DNA of 64,000 nucleotides from Nemania diffusa (Eukaryota; Ascomycota; Sordariomycetes; Xylariales; Xylariaceae): NCBI GenBank assembly GCA_038501195.1, contig JBBPUQ010000006.1, forward strand, positions 1,488,001 through 1,552,000, read 5' to 3'. Below the pieces are notes generated by a model, which worked only from the letters and a program-made list of their open reading frames with translations, searched no databases and was not told the origin of the DNA. Shown here in pieces: positions 13,601-25,959 of the stretch. Within the stretch, counting starts at the first letter, position 1; the number at the start of each line of letters is the position of its first letter. The position numbers were made by a program, and so were the translations under genes.

Positions 13601-16600
13601 AACTATTATTTCTTGGCGAGGACTTCTAATCGTAGACGACGAATAGTTGGTAAGGAAAACCCTGATTTAGATCAAGGATCAAGGAAAAAGCAAGGCGAAT
13701 CCTACAACGGAATTAGCCGCAGCTGCTCGAGAATGTCGAAAATATCTCATAAAAGTCCCTTGTATAGTCTCCGCAATCGAAATTCCACAAGAATAAGGCT
13801 GAACTACGGGTCATTTGGAATACCCTGTAGAATAACAATCAGCTCGGACCTGAGAATGAGTACTAGTATCGACATGTCCAAAAATATGAAAGTGGCTACG
13901 GACAAAACACTAAGTTCGATAATTCCGAACCCACGTGAGGGGAAGTAAAGGAATGAGAGCGGCGGGTCCGTACTTCGAAGAGGAGAAAGGCTAATCTAAC
14001 AAGATTAAGCAATGAGGAGCGCTATGCGAGACGTTTTAGTCACACACGCAGGTCAGACAGAAGCCGTTGAGAATATTTGTCAAGATGAGCTAAATCAGGC
14101 AGACGAGTTACCGAACCCTTGGTACCGTCTACGGATATGGCTTGGACACAGCATACAAGCGCCAGACTACTCCCAGCGCGATTTAGTGACGAGTCAGCTA
14201 AGTTGGGACTCCGCCCTCTGCGGACTTCAACAACGATGAGAATCCTTCCTGAGACGACGCTCCGTTCCAGTCCGCATTGTCTACTACACTCCAGCGGGGG
14301 CAAACATCTGATGCCCCTCCAAGATTCCGAGGATCGTCGGATTAGAGACTAGGGCTGATTATGTCGCACGCAATAGTTGTATGTGTGACTGGTTCTGCAC
14401 GGGAGTGGTGCTACCTCCTGAGACACGATGCAACCGGCGTATATAAATGGTAGTAGTAGGGGTAAGATTCTAAAATACATTGATGAACTGACCGTTGAAT
14501 GATATCGGCAATAGATCAACTCGATATATCAAGTTTTGATGTTTGTTTATTTATTTACTTGTTCGTGTAGTGCCGTTTAACTTCCTAATATGGTATTGTT
14601 AGGTCGATGGTTATACGGCCTCGCCGCTCCCACGCTGACCCCAGGTTGGCCTTTTAACAGACCTGTCAGCAGCCGGCGGACGATAATATTATTAATGGCC
14701 AACAAGGCCTCACAACGTTGCCCTACGCTGTAACCTTGCCACGATGCCCTGGCTGTCATGCTCCTACGCGCTTGTGTGCGTGTGTGTGTGTGTGAGTTGG
14801 CATCAGCAGGGTCGGACACTGGGCCGCTGAATCTTCGAAAGTAACGACACCGTAACAGTAGGGGGCCGAAAGCAAAACATGATTTACTAGTGTCTGGTAT
14901 CGCTCAATACCACTGACCCGGGCCGTCAGATATACCGGATGGACCCCACGGCGACCGCTCCGTACTCTGTAGAGCAACCGGGTCGTCGATCGGTGACCGA
15001 GATCTTTAGGCGCTACGCTACGATAACAGCTAAACCAATGCGATCAATAGTCTATGAGGCTTATTCTCCCACGTGTGCTCAGGCTAGTCACGGTTGTGGT
15101 TCGGGTGCGGTGATGTAAGTAGGGGAGGGTGCTTGGATCGGCGCCTCTTGTTCCGGCAGACGCACATCACCATTGATCAGAACCGAAATAGCCTAGCTAA
15201 AAGGTGGTAGTATATGCCCCTCTTCATGGGGACCTTATACCCCTCTCCAAGGGAGCATAGAGAGTGGGAATTATTAAGCTCACCAACTAGTCATGATTAG
15301 GATGAATCCTTCCAAGGCACTGTCCTCCATTCTCATACCAGTTGAAGTACCAGTATAGAGATCTGGAACCCCGTCACGTAGCATCAGATGCAAGCTGGTG
15401 GAAACCCCTGCGTTGAGCCGCCTTGGGAATGATTCTAACATGTCATATCGGCCCGGATCGTAGAATGTGTATATGATAAGTCATCTTCGAGGATCGTTCG
15501 ACCCGTGTTGTATGTTGTGCTTATAGACAGGTAGTTAATACCACCACACAGTGAGACAATGGTGGCCCTAGGCCGTTTTGTGTCCGTCAACAGCGGCCGA
15601 TCTATCAAAAGATCTGAGAGTCCATGCATAGCGCTTTGAAATTGGCTTGGGTGTACTAGCTACATTGGTATGTAGAGAGGGGTTTTGTTCCTCGTCCACG
15701 TGGCTGTAAGTGAAGGCCTACTAAGAATAACTTGAGACAAAATCCTTTGAATTGCCCATCACACGAGTAGGTAGATACATGAGCAACGCAGATGTGCATG
15801 CACGTAGGTATTAGTTACGAGCGCTTTGGAACGGTTATAGTTGGTGGCCGTGACGGCGAGTGATATCCGATGACTATGCTCTCACTTATGGTACATATAC
15901 TCTATTTTGACGGATGAATGGTGAGCTGGGGTCTGATTTCTATGGCATTAACGAGTTCAGCTCGACATCAAGCTGACAGTCAACTGAGTGGCCCGCTTTG
16001 GGAAAAGAATCCGTCTGCGCGCTGAATCTTGGTCCTGATGGGGTCATCCGGTCGGGTTGTTTACGAATATCCCAGTGGCGTAGTATAATTGTCGTATTGC
16101 TGTTTGCTACCACGGGTTCCGCGGGTGGAGGCTGAATTGAATTGATTCATCATCCTCTTTGCAAGCTATCGCCAGAACCCTTTTCTGGGGAACTTTGGTG
16201 ACGAGAGCAATGGCACGTCAACAACAAAAGTCCGTCGGCTCCGCCAGGGCCGTGACGCAAGTTTGGGCGCGGCCATTTGAATTGCTTATGGAGGACTCGT
16301 TTATTTTGGAGGTTTTTTAGTTGCTCATGACTTCGTCCTATTACAACATTTGCTGTCCTATTATGCGCGGTGGCTACTTGGGCCGTTGGAAAGGTGGTGG
16401 TGATGGTCCGTCGCAATTGAATCTGGATCAGGCGTGACAAATCTACTTGTCGTAACCCTTGACGGGCATTTATACATAGACTCGTCACTGGTGGTGGCTT
16501 ATCCACCACCTAACTAACCTACACTAGAAGAGAGATAGAGCGTACTGTAAGAGCGTACTATGTAAGAGAGGGAGAGAAGGGAAAATTAAGAGTTGGCACG

Positions 16601-17440
16601 CGACGATCCTATCTCTACGTATACTGTATACTGTACTGATCTGCCCCTACTACTATGTATGTACTGATCTGTAATGAACCTTGCGTCCTTGGTTCGGAGT
16701 CTTCTATGCGCTAAGCTACCTGGCTAAACCGTGCTGCTGCGTGTGGGTGCCGAGAACGTGCCCTAAACGTGGGCAAACTGCATTGAGAAAGGATTTCATG
16801 GATCCCACGCTGCCACTGTCTCAGAAACCCTGAATGCAGCGTGGCCGCCATGGATCTCTTGCAGCTGAAGTACTTGGACCCCCTTGTGGAACTGCGCTCG
16901 CTTGGCAATCCTACGCTGGGAATTAGTCTAGGTACTAAGTAGGCATGGTGTACCTTGGGTACACTACGCCGTACGTCCGGGTGTGCCTGTAATGAATACC
17001 TTGGTAAGTAGAGTACATGGCTACTGCGTACTGTCTGTCCCTTGTTTGAACAACAAGGCCAATAGTACTGTATGCAAGGGCCTTGTGGCTGAGTGTTATG
17101 AAAGAGCAATAACTGGCGCGTTGGAAGAGAAAGCTTCGTTTCGAGAAATGGTGTATATATGGGCTGGGAGACGATGCCCGGGCACTTGTCTAAGAGAGCT
17201 CAACTCATCACTCAGAGCAAGAAACAGCAAGAAAACCGCATCTCGGGCTTAGATACCTCTCAACCTTATTACCAGCAGCGGAACTCTTATACAGACAGTT
17301 GTCTTGCCTTCACTCACAGTCCGCCATCGTCGTCGTCGTCGTCTTCCACTATATTGGGTCGTCGAGAAACGAACGACCCTACTTGATCGGTAGCCACCAC
17401 GTGAATCAGACCATCTTCCAACGTCTGGCGAGAAAAACGC
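13601..17440. other. Gene-poor spacer of mixed composition
   Basis: No gene recognised. Open frames of 70-130 codons exist (13595-13948 plus, 14040-14303 minus, 16150-16509 minus), but none resembles a known family or joins a neighbour by plausible splicing. A TG dinucleotide run lies near 14775-14794, and the phrase GTACTGATCTG occurs twice close together near 16632 and 16661. The last few hundred bases are the likely leader of the Clr5-domain gene and carry a CGT/CGTC repeat near 17328-17342. Confidence 0.4.
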
Positions 17441-17928
17441 ATGATGCCCTCACACGCCATGTCTATCGACAACCTATGCAATGACTATGCGCAGGAAGAC
17501 TACTCGAGGCATCCGAACTGGGCAACACCTGAGGACTGGGACGCCCACCAGGAAACGATCCGGCGCCTGTACCTGGACGAGAAGAGACCGCTCAAAGATG
17601 TCGTCGTTATAATGGAGTCGGAATATGGATTTCGCGCTACGTATGTTGGTTCCTAGCACACGATTTCTATTCTTGGGTCCTTCGCATGCACTATCATATA
17701 CTTGTCTTGGCCTTTTCCCCGCAAAATCTCAAATTCTATAGGCGTGAGGGGGACTTGAGAGGAAGGGGACGGGGGTAGGGGAATTTTTCGACCCCGAACT
17801 GTTCTCTCTCTTGAGCAAGGTGAATGGATGGTAGCTGACTAACATCTGCCTCTAGTGCCAAGATGTACAAGACACGGCTTGCTAAGTGGAAAATGCTAAA
17901 AAACCGACCTCGTGGAAGCGGCCATTGA
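17441..17928 (+). CDS. Small Clr5-domain protein
   Basis: Two exons, 17441-17640 and 17856-17928, with a 215-base intron (donor GTATGT, branch CTGACTAAC near 17836, acceptor CTCTAG). The product is 90 residues. Residues about 26-85 match the fungal Clr5 domain: W..P.DW..H...I..LY..E..PL.DV...ME..YGF.A at the end of exon 1, then KMYKTRLAKW in exon 2. The splice restores the domain across the junction, which supports both exons. Clr5 is named after a fission yeast silencing factor. In filamentous fungi the domain usually opens longer proteins of unknown role, often with ankyrin repeats. Here the protein stops just after the domain, so it may be a domain-only protein, or the tail of a longer gene may be lost or hidden behind another intron. 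An alternative start, MSIDN, lies six codons downstream at 17459. Confidence 0.6.
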
Positions 17929-20900
17929 AATCGAACTATGAACTTTTTTACAGAAGGATTTGGGGGGAGAAATGGAGAAGATGACGGGGCAAGGGGTTGG
18001 ATTGGGAGGATGGGACATTCTCCTGCAGCCGTCCCAGAAGAAGAATGTTTTGCGTACGACGGAACATCTCCGTGGTACCAAGGACCAGGAGAGGGCGAGG
18101 GAGAGAGAGAGAGAGAGGAGGAGAAAGAGCGCATGGCCATTGCTACACTACGTTTCCGGTTCCGGCACCAGCACCAGCAGCACCAGCAGCACCAGCTTCA
18201 GCTTTTGGCTGATGAGAGATTCCATCCCCATACGTCGTTCTCCTCACCCCGCCGCCCCCCTTTCGGTCAACCCTCGCCTCAACCCGTCGGAAGTCAATCA
18301 ATCGCACATGCGACAGGAGTTTCGACTGGACCCAGAGAAGAAACCAGTGTAACATTCCGAATATCGCCGGCTGCATATGTTCGCTCACTCACTCACTTAC
18401 TTGGTTGCTCGGTCGCTGGTTGGTTCGCAGCGTTTTTTTTTTATCTCCTTGGTGCTACTGCGCGCGCGCATGCAAGTCATGTTTAGCTGCAAAACCAAGG
18501 AACAAAAAAAAAACCGTTGGTCCCATCGATCTGTCACTCCTCCCCCCGAGGCTCTAATCATCATAATAATTGTCATATCGAAGCGAGCTAGCCGGCTGAC
18601 CTAGGCAGCAAGCCATGTCAGGGGGAGAGAAAAAAGAGAGGGGCCAGAGCTTGCTGCATGAAGCGTGTCTCTGCAGCCGGGGAGCGACTGGCTGAAGTTT
18701 GTTCAGCTCGTGCCGCCTGCGTGCAGTGGTTGGGGCTACTCGGCTACTAACGACGAAGACGGCTAAGGGTTGCTGTGCCACGCGAGTTCGCCAAGTCTAT
18801 AAGTCGGTATGACCTCGTGGGAGAGCCTTCTTATGCACTGCACCTAGCGTGGCGTTGATAACGGCCGTATCTGGTGCCAAGTGTTGTATGTATGTAGACG
18901 AGAGCTTCGTGTATCTGTATCTGTCGGTCTCAGTATTGCTGCTGCTGCTGCTGCTACGCATATGTATGTGTCGGGAGGATGCTGGGTTGAAGGTTGAGGT
19001 CGTGGACTATCGATTATTAGCGAACATTGTACGATGCATGTATACGCATACGCATAGGTAGATGGATAGATAGATTATTAAATTCTCTATGATCTTGCAT
19101 TGGCGATCCCCCGCGTGTAGCTCTCAGCTGCGTTGCAATCCTTGTCTTGTCTTCTTGCCTTGTCTTGCCTCGTCTTGCCTCACTCACCTGGTTCTCACCT
19201 GGTCAGACTTGGTGTTGTCACATAGGTGGTAGACCAGACAGCCACCATGTGTGAATGCATGCATCGATCTATCTATATCTATCTATACTCTTTTGCATAC
19301 CTATTACGAACCCGCATAAGCTTGTGTATCCTTACCATTGCGCCAGCTGCTTCGAAAGGATCGTGCACACATGTGGTGCTACCACCTACTCTACAAGTAT
19401 GGTCATCACCAGCGATCGCGATCGATCATACGGCCATCAACCCACTCGAGCGGTTTGCGCACTTGATGTGCGTAGTGGAAGACTCTGCGCGCACACGTGA
19501 ACAATAATTCTCAAGAGGCGGCGTGAAACAACGGTGAATGCTGCTCATCAGGTGTTGTTTCAAGACACGCAACATGGCCAATAGACGAGCGTCTTCCCCT
19601 CATCATCTACATACTAACCTAGTTCTACCCATGCCGAGTTCTGGCCACCTACAGTAAAGTAGCAAGGAAACTTCACGCGAGTCCCTTTTAGTGCGAACTA
19701 AGCAGATCTCCATCAGCATCCCTCTACGTACATACCTGGAAATAAGCTGCTGTGCCGCTCAAGTGCAGCGCATGCTGCTACTACATACTACACTAGATAC
19801 TATACACTACCACTAAAACGTGCGAGCGTTGCATTCTCGATTGTACTGCTCGATGCGACCCTGCGGATGTTCGTATATACTAGGCATGGTTGGCTTGAAT
19901 GCCGATGCTTTGTCGTCATCTAGAGTCAAAATCTCTCGTCTTGGCATAGTCTTCTGTAAAAGTTGCTACCTACCTACCTACTTGGGAGATAGGCGCTTAT
20001 GTCATATTGCCTACTCGCTTTCGGATTATCAATCGGGGTGAACTATAGGGAGGTATGTATTATGATAATTCTCTTTAAGCCACACAAGTAAGCATCTTGC
20101 CATTTCAATTACGAATGTCCATCGCCTACAGTACTGTACATATCCGCTACAGTACGGTACCTTTACCCTGCTGTGCTTCAAACCGAAAGTTCGAGACTTA
20201 CGCTCGGCAGATCAGCAGGCGCATCTACATGTGCGTTCATACGAACGGCGCGGTTTGCCAATGTATTTTTCATGGGCATGGGTTCATGCACGGATGTACC
20301 TCACATATGTAATAAAAGGTAAGCTTGTATGCAGCTAGAGCGCGATTCTATAGGAGCACCAAGATATGATAATTAGGTTACCGCTTCTACTGCAACTCTA
20401 CAGCAGCCTAGTGAGCTTTCATGTTTGAAACATAGTAAGTATCTGAAGCTTCCAGAGCATCATCGACAACCGTGTGCTCCGGGCAATATTGTCATCTGCT
20501 AACCAGCATCCCTCTCTATTATAGGCCTGGTTCATACACCAGCCTTGCTCCGATCTTCTGGCGACTAGGGCGGGATCATCGAGGGGATAATAGATGGCAA
20601 GGGTGGATTCCCGCTCCTGGCCGCACACTATCTATCACTTGTAGAAACCTTGTTGCCTCTATTTCGCCATTAAACCCAATGCGTACAGCCGTACATAGAT
20701 ACGCATAACCGCGCCGATTTAGCACTTTCGTGAGCCCGCTGCTTTTTACTCCGTCTTACCTACCTGCGCTTGGGACAACTCGGATCTCGTGGAGGTCCCC
20801 CCCTCGGAGCTGTCAGCAAGCTGGCGGTGAAGGATGGAAGGATTGAAGTGCTCTTAGGATGGGTACGTGGGTACGGGCACGACGCGATACCGAGCTGACT

Positions 20901-23900
20901 ATTAGGCGAGCGGGCAAGCAAGCAAGCAATACTTAGTTCGGGTATCCGTATATTCTAACATAGGCCTACCAACTTGAGACGATGACAGAGACAAGTCTAG
21001 ACAAGGTCTGGGGAGTTTCAAACCCGTCCCAAGTCGGTATCGTATCACATGGCAAGGTAATTGTCTGGTTGAGGGACCCCTGAGGCTGCCTATACTGTAC
21101 AGTATGCGGTAACGGTATCCGAACTACGCAGGCACCTATGTAAAGAAGATGGCGAATAGAGAGGACTGCGATGCTACTGTACGATACTACGGAGCCAGGA
21201 ACTGGGTCGAGGCATGGAACACAGGGGATACATCAGCTTCTCAAATAACAGCAAGTTGATGTCGATAATGGCCTGATGCTGATCTACTTGTCAACTGGTC
21301 TAATAGCACCAGAAAAAGTCCGCCGGCGCAGGCAACATGCAAACTCCGGCTTACCCTACACCAGCCCTACCTGTTAGTGTACAGTAGGGAGGTCGGTTAT
21401 TAGTGTACATGGGACTGTAGGTACTTATGTGCTATACAATGTCTATCAATAGAAAAAAACCACGCATTAGTCTAGTAGACGCTAGGAACACCAGGCCGGG
21501 AACCACGAATGCGGGCGGGTCTGACATGCTGAAATTGAACAGACAAATAGGCGAACAGGCATGTGCAGTAGGATCTGTAACATCTAGTACCAAGTAGGTA
21601 GTACATAGTAGGTAGCCATTTTTCGGCGTAAGCCTTTTCTTTTTCCTTTTGTCTTCTTCCCACCGCTTCGAGTAATCTTCTAGAAGGGCCGAGGAAGAGG
21701 GAGGCGCTAGAAGCTTTCGAAGCTCCACAGCGCCGGAACGTCTGAAACAAGATGTAATGAGGATCTGAGGAACCTACTTCTTCAGATGTTTCCATTTCGG
21801 GGCGAGACGCGTCCTTAGTAATACGTGATTAGTATATGTAGGCGCTATGTACCACGGAGAACCTTCCAGAGGGGGTAGCTAGTTGCGAGAATCGGCATAA
21901 CGTACCGGAGAGGATTGTACGAACTAATTACCACGCATATCCAATCGCGAGAACACCGAATACGGACATTTAGTGCAACTTGACAACCGACCATCAGCCT
22001 CTTCCTGACGAGATGCCAAATCTCAGCCTTATGAAGGTCTTGGACGGCGGGTACGTGCATGATTGTAGATGCATGTCAGACTACTACCCTTCCTCTATGA
22101 CACGATAGCATCTTACTTTAAAGCACTATGCATCGACGATTTATTCCTTCTCGGATGCACGTATTATGTGTGTGAGATGAATGACTAACCTCACACCGAC
22201 ATACACCGAAGGGAAGCGACGCGAAATTGTCGGATGAGCCACTCATAGGTAGATAGGTATTCTATAAAGAGGTTCCTCGAAATTAGTCGACAAGGCGCCC
22301 GTCAGCTCCTTACATTACTCGCGCTCTCTGCTGCTACCTACGCGCAGTTCTATTGAATACGCCGCTTCGAATAGCCGGACCATCCTTCGGATATCAGGCG
22401 GCGAGGAAAGGAGCCAAAAAAAAAGAAGCCATTCTAAAACCGAACGAAAGATTGGCGGCATAAGGAGCCTTAAGAGAGGCCCTAAAAGGGATAGGTAGCT
22501 GAGCTAATGAGGCTGTCTAGTATAACCTGAAACAGAAACAGGGCGGTCCAGCCCCAAATGTCAGCTGCCAGCTAAGCCTCTTTCTGACTGCCCTGGGATT
22601 TCCCATCTGGAGGTGCGCTGCTGGTCCTTCCCGGGTTCCTTCTAGAAGCCCTGACACGCAACGCCACTTAGATCATTTCCCCTCGGGGGAGGAGTGACAT
22701 GCCAGAACCATCGACAGTCAAGTACTTTCAGTACTGTACATGAGCCAAATTAACCTTTTAACGCATCAACTTGATGGGCGCACACCTTGGTGCCTTCGGG
22801 TTTGTCATGTGTCAGCGCCAAGGGTCGCGCCGTGACAGGCTGCTAGTGAGCATGTATACTTGGTAGGGCTGTCAATCAATATGGTAATATGCTTAGAATA
22901 CTCTTCAATATTACAACCGATTTCCGAAAAAGTCGCAGGGATTCTGCATCGGTAGGTATGGAGATTGGTATTGCAAAAGCTTAGCTTCGACGATTTGGTT
23001 GGAAAGTCCTGCACAGTACAGTAGATACGTACTTAGATATTTGACAGGCGGGCTTAATAATGTGGCGTCGGGACCATTGAGCATTTGATCACCCCTGACC
23101 TCAAGGCATGAATAAAGATGATCTCGTGTAACGATTTCTACTGTGTCGAATTACCAACTACCGTCCCACCCCCATCCTATGTACACTACCTACCTCCGCT
23201 TTACTATGTATGTCTCTATCTAATTTTCATGAACTTATTCGAGATCCGCACACAATACCCATCTCAGACATACCTGTCAGGGATAATTAAACCTTGTTAA
23301 TTACCTACCTAGCGCAATTGTCTGGATTATACATACACCTGCATCTTATCCTCATGTATGTATGTAGATAACAACGGCCCTGCAGCGCATCGTTAAATCT
23401 CTCAGCAGTACGCGCACGCACGATCCTGCAGCAATTGTGGCTCAGGGCTGGGCTTGGCGATTTTCGCCTGATGCTACCTACATAGATCATAGATAGAGTA
23501 GCGTTGTGTACGCGCGTAGATAGGCTTGCACAGATCTAGCTTCTCATTCGCGCTTGGTGAGGCGTCTGATAGTATGATATGGGCTGAAAGGCCGCCAGAC
23601 GTGCCACCACGTGGTTCTTTTTAATAACCTACCTACCTACACTACCTTACTCATGTCCTACGCATACCTTAACTTGCAGTGCTGTAGGTACTGTACCACC
23701 ACATACCTGAGTTGGTGGTGAGATAGACAATTCGATACCCATTCCTCTCATCTACCTACCCGACCGCCTGGTGCACCCCCCTGAGGGGAGGCGTTGGTAC
23801 TTTTTCTCACACCGCATGCAATGCAACCCCATGCTATGCCCAGAAAGCCCAGTCCTCCCGCCGCCGTCATTTGAGCCGTTTATTTTCCTCACGATCGATC

Positions 23901-25959
23901 CTTCCAAGTGGCAAACATGATGATTACATGATTTCCCTGCGCATACTGTTGGGGCTCGTCTCTTCTTTTTTTCCTCCTTATTATTGCTGTTGGTGTTTCT
24001 AAGCGGCTACGTGCGCGTGCCGTTGCTTGTTTGCTTCCCTTGATGCTATAATTATCGCCCTCGGACATGCCCGACCGTGATACGATGAGGGAACAAAATT
24101 GCGGACTAGTTTCGGGCAGGTAGCCGACGGCAAAGGCGGCGTTCTTCGGCGCAAGCAAACAGACAAACAAAAGCACATTCGTACCTAATAGTGTAGTGTA
24201 AGGAAGGAAGTGTACATTACTTATACGTGTATGTAGATTGACTGAGATGAAATAAACAGGCAAACAGGATGGAAATATGCTTTTCGTGTTTGTCTCGGCC
24301 GCGTGCCGTCGCTGGGTCGTCTTCGTGCTGCAGTCCTAACTCATTTCCGTCCGTCGGATCTGCGGGATGGACCGTTTCGAAAATAGGTGAGATAGTAAAG
24401 ATGACGACGTAAACAAAGCAATAGAAACGACGGTATAGAAGCTGATGGTCTAGGCTAGTGTGTGAGGAGGCTGGACTAGTGCGCTTAGGCGGGTTCAGTA
24501 ACCATGGGCTAACCATGTGACAGGCGCCCGGTAACCGCTTTTACTCACCTTTGGGTACGCTAGCAGCGCAGGTATCCTAAAATAGCCACATGCAATCAAT
24601 CTAATGGGTAAGGACAGGACAGCTAATCCATACCGCGCGCGCGCTGCATGTTGGTTTGGCCTGTGCTGTGCTCTAGTCTACCTAGTGTACTTACCATACC
24701 TAGCGTAGGTAGTGTAAGTAAGTCAATGCATGGGTGTGTGGTTAGCCAATAGGGCCATGCACCGTACCGTACCGTACAATACAATTGGGACTTGTCATAA
24801 TCTTCACGAACCAAATTAAGGGAAGAGGCACGGGAGTCTCTCTCTTCGCCAATATCATCTTGGATCATGACCCGGTTCGGCCGAGTGACCATCTCGTGCG
24901 CAGGAGAGCGAGTCGAACGCTTCCTCCAGACTACGTAAACTGCCCAGCATCAAGGATGCACGGTACGTATCGAACACCGTATATGTACCTCAGGTATAGG
25001 ATGTACGTATGTAGGTTATGTATGCAAGATCGACTGCACAGACCTTCGTGTTACACATGCGGCTCTTCGCAGGAAGTAGGAATAGGCAGGATGAGGCTCG
25101 CCTGGGCGGTGAGTATCCCTTATTCATTACTTAGTCATTTACCACTCCGCTAACCGCCAGGAATATACATGGAGCTCCGCCCATGCGGCTCTTTTTTTTC
25201 TCTCAATTGCTTAATCAAGCAAGGGGGATCGATCACATGAGCCTCCCCCATCATTCATGTCGCGTTGGCGAGCTAATAATTGCCAATAACGCGGGCAGAT
25301 CGATCGGATAGGCCGAATCGACCCCGATTGATCCTCTCGGGTCCAATAAGTAGACGACACGAGACAAAAAAAGAATCACGCGCGCAAATTGGTTGAGACT
25401 TTGCCCTTGTGGCATTGCGACGAGTTTTCTTCTTTCTTTTACTAAGGAATACACGTATTCGGCGGGACCGAGGCGGAGTAGTGCTGGGAAGCGGTGTCTG
25501 TACATGATCATTAGAGAGATCTTACGCTCTTGGTTTCCAATATTCAGGCACGTAGGAGAAACTGTGTACGGGGAGACCACATGAAAAAAGTAGTGAATTT
25601 GAAAGACAGATCACTAAGCAATGATTGCACGACACAACAGAGGGTGTAAGTATCATTGAAGATCATCGTCTTCTTGATTTGAGTCGGGTATCTCGCACTA
25701 TGTACACATAAGCTCTGTTCGATCTTTATGTACAATAAACTTTTTCTCGATCCTTTTCCCTGTTGCACGATGTTTGTGCCACCTGATAATACAAATTGAT
25801 GCTGCGTGGTCCCATGGACTTGTCGTGTCTCGTAACAATTTTCCGTAATCGCAATCAATGCTTTCGTTAGTGCACCATTTGAAGATGCTTGTTAGGTTCG
25901 TATAGAAAAAAAAAAAAAAAAGGCCTTTTAGGATAGCCCCATGGCTGTATCTTACTAGC
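17929..25959. other. Eight-kilobase gene-free stretch with simple repeats
   Basis: No gene supported. The region holds simple repeats: a GA run near 18099-18120, CAG/CAC repeats near 18169-18201, GCT repeats near 18938-18955, CTTGTCTTGCC-like repeats near 19141-19190, TACCTACC tracts near 19966-19982 and 23627-23640, and a 16-base poly-A near 25905-25920. Palindromic words of the TACTGTACAGTA kind recur (for example near 20130, 21100 and 22731). The longest open frame (17938-18486, plus) is driven by the GA and CAG repeats and is open in three overlapping frames, so it is not called as a gene. Confidence 0.45.

Noticed and set aside
13595..13948. 117-codon plus-strand frame at the edge of the AT-rich block
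   Set aside because: Arg/Ser-rich with no family resemblance; probably chance or a decayed sequence.
16150..16509. 119-codon minus-strand frame
   Set aside because: No recognised domain; the opposite strand also has a short open frame; no intron signals linking it to other exons.
17938..18486. 182-codon open frame downstream of the Clr5 gene
   Set aside because: Open in three overlapping frames because of GA and CAG/CAC repeats; no family resemblance.
21432..21795. Two overlapping minus-strand frames of about 100 codons
   Set aside because: They overlap each other in different frames and neither resembles a protein family.
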